DNA of 64,000 nt from Fomitopsis serialis (taxonomy: Eukaryota > Basidiomycota > Agaricomycetes > Polyporales > Fomitopsidaceae). The translations under genes were made by a program, and so were the position numbers. Shown piece after piece: positions 45,383 to 56,512 of the stretch. The notes beneath the pieces were generated by a model. The model made no database searches. It was not told where the DNA came from and saw nothing but the letters and a program-made list of their open reading frames with translations. The number at the start of each line of letters is the position of its first letter. The stretch's first letter is position 1. The DNA is taken from assembly GCF_022376445.1 (NCBI RefSeq), contig NW_025955064.1:62001-126000 (forward strand), written 5' to 3'.

Positions 45383-46199
45383 TTACTGCACGAGCAGCTC
45401 CTTCAGCTCGCCGTTCTCAACCATCTCCTGGATGATATCCAGGCCGCCCACGAACTCGCCGTTGATGATGAGCTGCGGGAATGTCGGCCAGCTGTTAAGC
45501 ACCTTCAGGCCCTGCCGGACGGAGTCGTCGCTGAGGATGTCGAAGTGCGAGTAGGACACCTCCTGCTCGGCGAGGAGGGCGACCATCCGCCGCGAGAAGC
45601 CGCAGCGCGGCGCGTCGGGCTCGCCCTTCATGAAGAGAACAACCTTGTCCTTGCTCATGAGGCCGCGCAGCCGCTCGTTCAACTGTTCTTGCGTCTCCTC
45701 CTTCTCTGGCTCTGCGGGCGCGGCGTCGGTCTGGGCGAGCGCCTTGATGGAGGGCTTGGAACGTGCGTGGGTGGTGATGGCGTCGGTGAGAGCGGATGCG
45801 TCTGCCCCTGAGATTCGGGCAAGAAGAGTGTGTCCCTGCGCAAACGAGATATCAGGTACACAGATAGTACTCGATGAATTGAGGAGCGTACTCGGAGGAC
45901 AATGAATGCAGGTACTGCCTCAATCTCAAACGACTCTGCAATGTCCGATTGCTGCTCTGCCTCGACCTACGTTCACAGAGGCGGGTAGATCCGTCACTTT
46001 AGTACCCCGAATTCTACATTGCGATGCGGTCGTACCTGAAGCACCATTACCTCCGGTATTCTTTCCCAACTCCTGCACAACTTCGTTCATCTGCTTGCAG
46101 GGCTCCGCCCATGGTGCCCAGAAGTTGATCAAGGATACTCTCTCCAAGTCTGTAGAGAGCAGCTGCTGGAAGTGATCGGCCGAGTTGACCTCATGAAAG
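45383..46199 (-). CDS. GRX4: monothiol glutaredoxin, Grx3/4 type
   Basis: Iron-sulphur cluster-binding glutaredoxin that signals iron status in fungi. N-terminal thioredoxin-like domain: FHEVNSADHFQQLLSTDLER, VSLINFWAPWAEPCKQMNEV, then after an intron VEAEQQSDIAESFEIEAVPA and FIVLR, then GHTLLARISGADASALTDAI. After a Pro/Glu linker comes one glutaredoxin domain with the CGFS active site (GEPDAPRCGFSRRMVALLAE), WPTFPQLIINGEFVGG and the end ELLVQ at 45383. Near 46.06 kb the exon reads LGKNTGGNG where the family needs a KKYPEVMVLQ-like segment; two missing bases in short homopolymers restore it, which points to sequence error. The start is not settled; the reading frame continues upstream past 46199 into an Ala/Thr-rich leader. 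Confidence 0.85.
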
Positions 46200-46951
46200 T
46201 TCTCCAGTGTTGTGGGACGGGCATGATGTCTGTCTCTGATGCGGTATGCTGGGCTGTTGATGGCAGGGGCGGCGAGCGTCGTGGTAGAGCGAGCAGAACG
46301 AACGGCGGGGACCTCTTTACGCTCGACCGTGACTAACTGCAGTCATCTGATAAGATGAGGATGTCGCCATCCCGGGCTTTCCCAGGCAAGATAACTGATC
46401 AAAAGACCGCTCCTGATTGGCCCGCGCTGTGGCTGACATCTCCCAGTGTCGGTGTTGGGTCGGCCACCGAGCTACGAGCTCTCAAGATCCCAAGCTCAAG
46501 CTCCGAGTCGACCTCGAGGTAGAGTCCTGCGTAATACCTCCTCGAGCATAGGCGTGGAGGCTGTCTGAAATGGAACACGCAGGGTAAGATGCCTGTCATC
46601 ACGATATCTGCGTGACAAAGTGAATCAGGTGCACGACCACTCTTGAACTCTACGTGTGACCCAGGAACGTTCACACAGACGAGAGTCAAAGTCAACCTGC
46701 GGTACATAGCATAGAATTACCGGCGGATATAATGTAGCACATACAACATGCGAAACAGCACCTTCACACGACATGCGCCTCGACTCGGTCCCGCAGAATG
46801 GAAGCGGAGTAGAACGAGCGGTCAGGGTAGAACATCTCACAGCCCGTGCTCCAAACTCCAGGCAAAGAGTGCGCGATACGGGGAACCTGAAGGGGGCTCT
46901 CACGAGAGGCGTCGACCCGTCTTGAAGCTTGAAATATTGAAACATGACAAG
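46200..46951. other. intergenic, glutaredoxin to Ku70 3' end
   Basis: Holds the 5' region of the glutaredoxin gene (possible leader exon at 46.2-46.33 kb reading VPAVRSARSTTTLAAPA) and the Ku70 3' flank. Nothing else seen. Confidence 0.45.
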
Positions 46952-49900
46952 TTATGGATGCTTGTCTAACCACTCGCTGACACGGTCGATAAGTTCGGCC
47001 TTCTTGCCAGACACCGATTGGCTCTTGCCCTTGAGAAATTCCTGTCAGACAGTCACGTTAGTGCTCGTGATCGAATGCGATTGGGCCGTTGTATGCAGTC
47101 GCTGGCGACGCTGAGACGCAGCGGACGAGACTGGTCATTCTGGACACCACTTCCCAGACATGCCCGCAAGACAAGCACAGGGCTGTTAGTGAAGGGACGA
47201 ACCTTAAGCTGGTCCACTCGAAGCTAGGCAAGATACAACGGTTAGTCTTCCCATGTCAGAGAGACGGTGCGAGCGCACCTTCTCGAGCTTCCCGACTTCA
47301 TACTTGCTCCGGATCTCCGCTTCGTCCACGCTTACGTCCTAAAATAGCAATGTTGAGATGACAATGTCACGGACATATCAAGGCAGAGTATCATCTGCCT
47401 TACCGCTTTGCGCTTCGAGCCGGTGGTAATGATGGTCATGTTTGCCGACTCGTCCTTCAGCAAGGCCTCTTTCCACGCCTTCATGAGCGTGCCTGCGCGC
47501 TGTCAATCCGTCCGGGATGGCATCAGCGCCAAAATGAGCTCGGCCCCGTATATTCTAGTTTCGCGACGGTGGGAGTCGCACGTACCTTGTGCATTTGATC
47601 ATACTTCGGGATGGTCATGTCCTCGAACGCCGCGGGATCAAACTCCTCCCTGAATGCACTGGCTTCGAGCTGCGCGTTATGATATCCCAATGCTGCGCGC
47701 AGATGCGAATGAGCGGATCAAGCAAGCGAAACAGCGGTGAAATGAAGTGGTCAGGCGAGCAAAGTCAACAAATCCGCCAACACGATCTCACCAGGATTGG
47801 GATGAGCATCCGGATTATAGCCACCGTTCTTATTCTTCACCGTGAGCTTGTCTATGAACTTCCGCGCCTCGTCTTTCAATTCATCGGAAGCTGTCGGGAT
47901 TTCGTCGAGCCCGCGGGGCGGCATCAATACGGAGTGTCATTTAGATGCGGCAGATTCAGTGTGGGATGGCGGAGGCATGGGTGAGAACAACGACCGGTCG
48001 GAACTGGCCTGAGCATGCTTACCACGAACACTTTCCTCGACGGGAGCTGCCCTGATGTCATCAGCGAACGGTAACGGGATGAGGTGGAAGCCAGCTGGCT
48101 CGTGCCACCCTCCTTCGTCCACCTTCTCTTCCTGTAAACGGTCGGTAGCGTTAGTGTGAATGTTTAGCCATCTACCGCGTAACACGCAGGTAATGAAGGA
48201 TTGATCTGAGATGGCGGAGGAGCCACTATCTTGCTCCGCCGCATGCGCGCACTGTGGGAATAGCGGCCGTAGGACAAGATGCTCACATACCTGAGGCAGC
48301 AGCGCACAGAACTGCGGTGATGCGTTGCGTCGTGTGATGGTCAGGACCAAGCCTATTCTCTTTTTATTGATCATAGTGCGCAATAACGCGGTGAAAGTCC
48401 GCTTGCTGCCAGAGTATGTCTATCTCAGCCTCCGGTGTGAGCGAAAGTCCCCGAAACAAATTGCAGAACTCTAACCATCTCGTCTGGATAGATGAACAAG
48501 GAGTGCTTGACATTGTCCTCGAAAACGAGACTTGATCGATTCTTGAAACCAAGCAATTTGATGACTGCGTAAACATTGAGTTTCTGTCGTACGCCGCACA
48601 CTTAAGGCGGCTTACTAGGATCTAAACCCAATGTGCGGAAGGACCGTAACTCGTCCGCTGTGTAAAAAACCTTGATAGCAAGAGGCGCGATATTCATGAG
48701 ATGTCCGTTGAGCAGACTAGGCCATGCGCAGAGCTGTAAACTCACCCTGCTGTTGGCTGGTGCAACTCTCAGCCCATATCCACCTTCATCCTCGTCCTCC
48801 GCCGATTCCGCGGTCGCACCGAGCTCCATACCATACTGAACCCGCGCCTTATCGGCTTCCACTTGCGTGTCCTGGTGATGAACGCCACATGAGCCCGCCA
48901 ACACCCAAGACCAATCATATTCCCTCGTACCTCATCCACATACACGGTGCGGGAATTGGCGACTTCCATTCTGCCACCAAGCTCGGCGAAGTATTTGTAC
49001 GCGCCCCTCTTCTGCTCCGTGATCAGGCCATACCTATCGGGAGGTTCTAGACTCGGTCTCGGGACGGGACCATCCTATCGGACGCGACGCACCCTTTCAC
49101 TCCAATCGTGAAGTCCTTCGCGAGCTGGAAGGGCACGCTGAACTGGGCCCGTTTCGGCACTTCGCGGATCCGCATTTGCTCTAGCAGGTCGTCGACGCGA
49201 GCTATTGAGATTGATTCCGGAAGAACGTTGCCGCTCGCGTCATCCTCGTCCACCACATTGGTCGGGAGGAGCACGGACTGCGGGCCAGGTCTGTCCAGTA
49301 GTCTCGTGCGTCAGTTAGAAGCAAACTCACCGAGTAGAATCTAGACGGGTCGAAAGATTTCTCTTCCGTGCTGATGAAGAACGGCTCAACGGTGACTCCC
49401 GCTTGCACCAAATCCTAGGGACAGATTTGAGCATATCTTAGGGGGCGTAGGTCTATCGAGCACAGTTGCCTTACAATGAGCGTCGTCCGCGCGGTAGTGA
49501 TTAGTCTGTCCTTGGCAGCGCCTGGGTGAGGGTCGTCTTCATCCGTTACAAGAAAGACACGCTTCGTGGCGGTCTTAGGAGCCCTGAAACACGTTCGAGT
49601 GCTCATTCAAAATGACACTTGCTACTGTGGCTTACCCGTCGCGGATGACCCAGTTGCAACTAGTGAAGACATCTCCCATTGGCACACGACCCTCTGTCAT
49701 GGGCGGGAAACTCTCGCGCAAGTAGTTGGGGTCCTCTCTGGCAGCTTTACCCGCGACGGGCACTCTCAGTATTGTACATTGCTTCCAGCTTGCCGTGACT
49801 GACCTTCGAGCAAGCGCATTACTTCCTGCACGCTCGGAGCGTTGATAGTCTCTATTGGTTGGTAGACGAAGTTTCCCTTCTTGATTTCGGCACTCTGACC

Positions 49901-50290
49901 GTTGCTTTCGTTGCGTCTTGTCTGTGGCGTGAATGAATAATGATTGCATGGTATGGGCAGCACCGGAGTTCACCGTGTTGAAGAGCATTATCCCTACTGC
50001 GTCGTTGGGGCCAACCATGACCTTACGTTTCTCAATGTTCATCGCCGCCTCTAGCGCTGTATACAGATGGCACGTTTGGAGGTCTTCATACTTCGGGTCC
50101 TCGTATAATTCAAGCATGGATGGCGAGCAGTCAATACAGAACAAGATAACATCCTTCTTGCCTTCATAGTGCTGCGCGGAGGAGGTCATAGACCATTGAG
50201 TATACCCAGTTCTGCAGTACTCACAGATGCGTCTTCAAGCTCTTCTTCCTCATCCTCCTCAATCCTGTTCCAGTCTTCGTATGAAGCCAT
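46952..50290 (-). CDS. KU70: Ku70 (DNA end-binding, non-homologous end joining)
   Basis: Ku70 pairs with Ku80 to bind DNA ends. A dozen or more short exons. Order: MASYEDWNRIEEDEEEELED at 50290; vWA domain (KKDVILFCIDCSPSMLELYE, GPNDAVGIMLFNT, VYQPIETINAPSVQEVMRLL); RVFLVTDEDDPHPGAAKDRL; VTVEPFFISTEEKSFDPSRF; the beta-barrel core (LPESISIARVDDLLEQMRIR, FSVPFQLAKDFTIGVKG, VFYTADELRSFRTLGLDPS, KKRIGLVLTITRRNASPQFC, GWHEPAGFHLIPLPFADDIR); the C-terminal arm (DPAAFEDMTIPKYDQMHK, DVSVDEAEIRSKYEVGKLEK); and a SAP domain (FLKGKSQSVSGKKAELIDRV, EWLDKHP-stop at 46952). Domain set and length match the family. It shares a promoter region with PTPA. Confidence 0.92.
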
Positions 50291-50865
50291 TCGCGCAGAA
50301 GATCAACCTGCTACAGCTGTTACAAGTTTGCTTTTCAGCCAATTCACAGTATCAAGGAAGGGCGCGTCAGATAGCGAAAGTAGCGGTCGCCGACAAGAGT
50401 GACTGTGGCCCTATTCAGACGCGTCGGCGCGAGTCGACGCGACTCACCCGACCGTGACGCGCCTTCGAGCGCACGTGCCCCAGCTCCACAATCAGTCACA
50501 CAATCCCGGAAAGGCAAGTCATCTCCTTCGCTTCGTCTTCCGTGTGTACTTCGAAACTTCGAGTATCCCAGCGTCGTCGTTCGTGTTCGTGCTTGCTGCA
50601 GCCCAGGGTAAGCGCGACTCGGAGCAAGCTCATTTTGGCCACAAACGTGCCCTTCAAATTGGTATGTGTCCCGAATCGCCAGGCATTTCCCGGAGCTGCG
50701 CGTTTGGAATCACGCTGCGCAGGAGAAGCACCTCTTAGCACAGAGGTCGCCACGGCGACTCGAGCGTATGATGGGCGAGAGCCATTCGAGACCGCTGGAA
50801 ATGCTGTCTGCCGAATTTCAGAGGGGCGTGCTGATGATATTTTCGGAATGCAGGTATCGTGTAAC
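50291..50865. promoter_or_regulatory. probable bidirectional promoter, Ku70 / PTPA
   Basis: 575 bases between divergent starts. Open frames inside it lack motifs. No core element could be assigned by eye. Confidence 0.4.
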
Positions 50866-52438
50866 ATGGCCACTGCGCCTGATTTACCACTACTCCGTGC
50901 GGTCGATATCGGAGAGCTCGTGAAGCTCGATGTGCCCACGACGAAGATCCGCACGGACGAGGATGTCGTTTACTGGAAGAGGACGCGTGGATATCAAGAC
51001 TTCGGCCTATTTTTGCGACGCTTGAACGAATCGGTCGTGGGCCACAATTACCTTACACGGAACCCGTGGGCGATGTCAGAACGCGTCGTCGCTTTCTAGT
51101 ACGAGCAAGCGTTGACTCAGGATGTTCTAGGCGACGACCAGGATGGTTGCCCTCTTGGACACCCTCGACGGCTGGATCGATGAAATTCCCCCGCTGCCAA
51201 CGCCCCAGCGGTTTGGCAATCTCGCCTTCCGCGCATGGGGCAAACGTCTAGAAACTGTGCGGTGTCCTCGCCGTCATTGATGAAGTGCATCATGTCTGAT
51301 ACGAGTGCAGGAAGGCGAAGCCGTCCTCGCTAAGCTCCTTCCCGGAACTTTGCAGCCTGCCATACCTTATCTGTCGCCCTACCTCCTGACGTCTTTCGGG
51401 TCGTTCACGCGCATGGACTACGGGACAGGCCACGAGGCATCCTTCGCGCTCTTGCTTTTGTCCCTCACCTTGCTTCGATTTTTCGAGCCGGAGGCTCGGA
51501 CGGAGCGCGAGTTGGTCCTCTATGTCTTCCAGCGGTACCTGCGTTTATGCTGGCGGTTGCAAGATGTGTATAACCTGGAACCAGCCGGAAGCCACGGCGT
51601 ATGGGGGCTCGACGATTACAGCTTTCTCAGTTACATATTCGGGAGCGGCCAGCTTCGAGGTAAGAATATCCTTTTACGTGAATAATCTGCGGTTTAGCCG
51701 GTGCGTTCTCGACAGATCAGACAGAGATACCCGTCAACGCCATTTTGCACCCGCCTCTTCCGCCGGCAAACCTGTATTTCATGTCTATCATGCGCATCCA
51801 CGAAGTGAAACATGGCCCGTTCCACGAACATTCGTCGCAGCTTTATTCTATAGCCGTCGGCGTATTATCGTGGTTCAAGGTGAACTCGGGGCTCTTCAAG
51901 ATGTACGAGGCATGTCTCATTGCTAGCCCTTCTGTTCCAGCGACATTGGTCGACTAACAATGACACCTTGATGCAGGCGGAGGTTCTAGGTAAGCGGGTG
52001 GTCGTGCAACACATTCCTCTCGGTGGTCTACTGGACTGGGATAATACTGTTGGACCACCGTCTGGGCAATCGCAGCCATTCAGCACCACTCCTGTGACTG
52101 CTCCGCCACCGACATCTACTTCGTTCGCCTCCGGGACATCCATACAATCCCGGAGTCAAACAGGTTTCGGTGCGCACTCCAGTACCATCCTCCCCCCTCT
52201 ACCGACTCGTCGAGCAAACCCCGGTTCGAGTCGGACAGTGCATGGTCGTCCTGGATTCGGCGACACCAGAGGTATTCTCCCTGGGCGCTTACCGCTCGGC
52301 CCCACTGCCAGTACGGCTCTGCGACCCATCAACGCAGGTGCGGTCGGAGCAACGACTTCGCCTGAAGGTCCGTCCCGCTCGCCTACGCCGACTAATCGCG
52401 GGAGCAGTCAGACGCAGCAAGGAGTTGGCGGGACATGA
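50866..52438 (+). CDS. RRD1: PP2A phosphatase activator (PTPA/Rrd type)
   Basis: PTPA activates protein phosphatase 2A and has prolyl isomerase activity. Seen: MATAPDLPLLRAVDIGELVK, VVYWKRTRGYQDFGLFLRRL, then LDTLDGWIDEIPPLPTPQRF, GNLAFRAWGKRLE, GTLQPAIPYLSPYLLTSFGS, the signature MDYGTGHEASFALLLLSLTL, GVWGLDDYSFLSYIFGSGQL, NAILHPPLPPANLYFMSIMR, VKHGPFHEHSSQLYSIA, and KRVVVQHIPLGGLLDW, followed by a Pro/Ser/Thr-rich tail ending at 52438. Between GHN and the LDTLDGW segment (51.05-51.15 kb) the frame breaks: one missing T would give the expected HNLPYTEP. A further offset lies just before MVALLDTLD. Which of the two fungal paralogues (Rrd1 or Rrd2) it is cannot be settled here. Confidence 0.85.
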
Positions 52439-53372
52439 TGACTTCTGCAAGGCGCGAGAGTGAGCCCGAAGAGCAGTCCGCTATCACTGTAAAGCTACGG
52501 TATTTTCCGTGTAGACACAGGTGTCTTACATCCCATATACGTATCCGCAAAAGTAAGTAACTTACGAGGTGGGTTCCACGCTGTGTGCCTGTGCGCCGTG
52601 CGCTCCACCGCACAGGTGAGCCGCGCCACAATACACGTGGCATCCGGCAAGTGCCGAAGCGAGACATCGATTGGAGAGAAAAACTGGACGGACCGCCGCG
52701 CTGCCTACCCCGTCGTCGTCCACAACCCCCCTGCTCACTGTCCTCTCTGCCGTCGTGCCTCCAGAGCTGCGACGCGGAGACCTGAATCCTCCACAATTCC
52801 TGACCAGTCGCGAAACGCCGATCTCCGTCTCTTGACCCTTGAGTGCGTCAATGTTGTTTTTCGGATGACGTGACAGAACTGATCCAGGCCGTGATCGCAT
52901 GTCTAGGTGGTCATCCGTCCGTGGTTCGTACACTCAATCCTTACATCCTGCAGCCATGATACTGAACTGCAGTCCTCGTCAGGTGAACCTCCCTGACAGG
53001 CCTAAAACGCTCGTGGTAGACACATCAACAGCCAACACTCAGATTCCCGCCTCCCGCTTCCCCTGCTCTGCTTTTTTTAATTTCTATTTCTCCAAGACCC
53101 AACCCGTCCTCGCTGCACAGGCGAGGATCCCGCTCCGACTGAAGTAACCCGCACGTTACCGTCCTAACCCGCTACGGCGGGGGGCTCGGTAATTCGGGTA
53201 GAATACCACCAAGAGAACACCACGCGTTCGCGCACCTAGTTCCTCAACCTTCGCGCTCCGTCGCTTTCGTGCATCGCTGTCCACGTACGACGCGGTCGTC
53301 CGCACGTTTCAAGCTATAGATCCCCACGCAGATCTTGCCGGTTCGACCGAACCCCTCGATATCCCAAAACGA
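52439..53372. other. intergenic, PTPA to ornithine decarboxylase
   Basis: No gene seen. The last 400 bases are the leader and promoter of the decarboxylase. A 123-codon minus frame at 52562-52933 has no motif. Confidence 0.45.
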
Positions 53373-55004
53373 ATGTCTCAGCTCGAGATCCTCACGGCCC
53401 GCAGCGCCCTCGAGTTCGATTTCGACGTGATCTCATGCTCGCCGACGCACTCGAGCTCGCTCTCGCGCTCCTGCAAGGACAAGTTTGCGAACGCCCTTGT
53501 CAGCGGCCTGCTCTCGTCGCCCACCCACTCTGCCCAGGGTCATGACAAGGTTGGCACCCCCGACTCGGACCGGGTGCCCGACAACGACGTCACGATCCCT
53601 GGCTTACCTCCGCTCCTCCGTGGACACCCGGACGTCCACCTTAGGAACGGCGTGATAAACGCTACCCAGCTGGCCGCCGAGGGAGAGACAGATGGGGAGA
53701 AGGCGTTCTTTGTCGCTGATCTGAGCTACGTGCTCAGGCAGCATGAGAGATGGAAGGCTAACCTCCCGGAGATTCAGCCGTTTTATGGTGCGCCAAGTGT
53801 CGTGGTCCCGCGTTTATATGGCGGTCTCTGACGCTGGTCATGTCGTCTTATTCAGCTATCAAGTGCAACCCCGACCCCTACGTCCTCCGTCTTCTCGCCG
53901 CGCTCGGTACCGGGTTCGATTGCGCGTCCATGGGAGAGATCTCGCAAGTGACAGGCCTGGGTGTGGACCCGTCCCGTATCATCTTTGCGAACCCGTGCAA
54001 GGCGGTGTCGTTCGTCCGGAACTCGGCCAAGGCGGGCGTCGAGATGATGACGTTCGACAACACAGACGAGCTGTACAAGGTCGCGCGCGCCCATCCCGGT
54101 GCCAAACTTGTCGTGCGCATCCTCACGGACGACTCGAAGAGCCTGTGCAAGCTCGGGCTCAAGTTCGGCGCCCCGCTCGTCACCGTGCCGGCACTGCTGG
54201 CGAAGGCGAAGGAGCTAAACCTGGACGTCATCGGCGTGAGCTTCCATGTGGGAAGTGGATGCTACGATTCGTCCGCGTTTGCAGACGCCGTGCAGCGCGC
54301 CCGGGCTGCCTTTGACATGGGTAAGGAAGCCGGGTATGACTTTACCCTCCTCGACGTTGGTGGCGGTTTCGAGGATGGCAGCTTCGAGGCCACGGCTTCC
54401 ATTCTTAGAGATGCGATCAGTGAGCACTTCCCGGACAGGGAGCATATCAAAATAATTGCCGAGCCTGGGAGATACTACGTCTCGAAGGCGTTCAGCCTGG
54501 CGGTGAACGTGATCGCCCGGCGCGCGCCTCCTGCGGTGGAAGACGGAGCGCAGGACATGGAGGTGGACCCTGAGCAGCCCTCGGCGATGTGTATGTTTCG
54601 GTGCCCTTGAAGTATAAAAGCGGGGACTAACTAAAGTTGTGCTTGCAGACTATATCAACGACGGCGTCTACGGGTCATTCAATTGCGTTCTCTTCGACCA
54701 CCAAGCTCCGCAACCATACGTGCTCTCCCTGAATGGCTCCTTCCATGTGCCTTCCTCCGAGCCCTTGCAGGGGAGCAGCGTGTGGGGCCCGACGTGCGAC
54801 TCCATCGACTGCGTGTGCCCGATGGCGCGTCTGCCGGGCTCCCTGCGCATCGGGGACTGGCTGGGCTTTGACAACATGGGCGCGTACACGATCTGCGCGG
54901 CGAGCCAGTTCAACGGGTTCCAGGTCAGCAAGGTGCTCTACACCGCCGGGGGCGGCGCGGATGCGGTGGCGGTCCGAAACGCGCTCCGGGGGCTTGAAGG
55001 CTAG
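53373..55004 (+). CDS. ornithine decarboxylase
   Basis: PLP enzyme that makes putrescine, the first step of polyamine synthesis. Three exons: 53373-53787, 53856-54590 and 54649-55004; about 501 residues. The PLP lysine is in AIKCNPDPYVLRLLAALGTG, created by the first splice. Further signatures: FDCASMGEI, FHVGSGC, LLDVGGGFEDG, IIAEPGRYYVSKAFSLAVNV, YYINDGVYGSFNCVLFDHQA and the catalytic cysteine in WGPTCDSIDCV; then GDWLGFDNMGAYT and FNGF. All key residues are present and the frame is clean. The N-terminal 100 residues are variable, as is usual in fungi. Regulation by antizyme is typical of the family, but no antizyme gene is seen here. Confidence 0.95.
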
Positions 55005-56512
55005 AGGCGATGTTCTCATGCATGACAGACTGGTCGAGTAGTGTTTCCGGTTGACGTGATGGACGAGATACAGACTTGGCTCCCACGTACCTAGCAGCGA
55101 ACGAACAAGAACACGTCGTGCGCATCTCATCTGAGGAGGGCGCGAGATAGCGGGAGTAAGCGGCTGGACCGCCGGGCGTGCCTGCCCGGCGCTGGATCGG
55201 AGGCGGTCGCACGGTCTCGGTTCCGTGCCATGCGGTGCCGGGACCGCGGTTGTGTGGCGGCCACGAGGGACAGGCACCCGCCGCGGCGTGGCTGCTCGCT
55301 GCTCGCCGGCCCTCCCCGTGACGTAGCTTCGCCGTCGACGCCGCCCCGAGGCCGGGCGATCTGCAGCTGATCGAAGAGGCCACGGCGTGTGCGCCGCCTG
55401 CCTTTTCCGGCAGCGTCCACCTCGGTCCTCGATGCGCTCGGCCGGATCCCTCCACTGCCCGGGCGGCTCGCTAGAAGCGGTTGTGCAAGAACGCCGTGGG
55501 CGCATTCCGCCCAACCAGGGAGCTTAGCCAATGCACAACTCTAATCTCTCCCATCACATGCCCGGTGCGTGATCTTCTTGCTCAGCCCTCCGTCCCCATA
55601 AGAGCGCGACGGCCCAGGTCGGTAAATAAATCTCTCGCTCGTCGTCCAGCTGCGCAGCAGCGGTAGCAAGCTCGGCAGCCTTGGTACCGCAGTGTGGTTT
55701 CGGTCACCCCGTTTCTGACCAGCGCGCAGCGTTGCCACCGCCCCGGTGCAGCTCTGTGATCGAGGCGTGTGAAGCTGCTCTTCCGCAACGGCGGTCCCGT
55801 ACGACGTGGGGACGCTGATGATGTTACGACCTTCCGCATCTCTGCGCAGACACGCACAGCGGCATGAGAACCCCCGTTCGTACCAGCGGCTGGGCCCCGC
55901 TCGTAAACCTTTTGCCGCAGGACTTGTCCCGCGAGCCCCGGCCCAGCGGTCTCAACAATTGCAGATGCGGATCTCGTCTCCAAAATGCACGGAGTTTCTG
56001 ATCGTACCCCATCTTAGTATATCTACCCGATGCTGCCGAGCCTCGGTGCCTTATTCGTCCTTACGTGCTGCTATTGCTCGTTCCATTCGAAGAGAACCGC
56101 TTTGCTGCGGTCGGAGGGCACGATCATATCGAATATATTCGTTGTCTTCGTGATGTGAAGCCTGGCCCATCACCACTCGTGGTTCTTCCGTCTCGAGCAA
56201 CGTTGCCGCATCCCTGCTTGTGCCCTCATTGCAGAAGCTGCACGCTTATCGTGGCGTCCGTGTACCTATATCCCGCAGTCAAACCCGCCCGTCGTAAAGT
56301 CCCCGCGCGCACGTCTGAGCTTAAACCGCTCCTATTCTTGTGATAAACCCGAGCGCCGAGCGCGACACTTCCCTTTCCTGTCCCGTGAGTACGTCCATGG
56401 CCCTAGGACCCAATCGCTCTGCGAGCATGTCGTCTGGGTTGCTTCTGGTGAGTCGCTCCGTCTCTTAAGTCGTGACAGTCGAGTAGAGCGTCGGGGTCTG
56501 CACGTAGGATCC
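55005..56512. other. intergenic, ornithine decarboxylase to APSES gene
   Basis: About 1.5 kb. A long antisense frame (54675-55514) is a shadow of the decarboxylase plus GC-rich flank. The rest is likely the long promoter and leader of the APSES gene; a small exon around 56.41-56.46 kb (MALGPNRSASMSSGLLL then GTGAGT) is possible, but its phase does not match. Confidence 0.4.

Noticed and set aside
54675..55514. 279-codon minus-strand open frame
   Set aside because: It lies antisense to the last exon of ornithine decarboxylase and is arginine/proline-rich; a shadow of GC-rich coding DNA.
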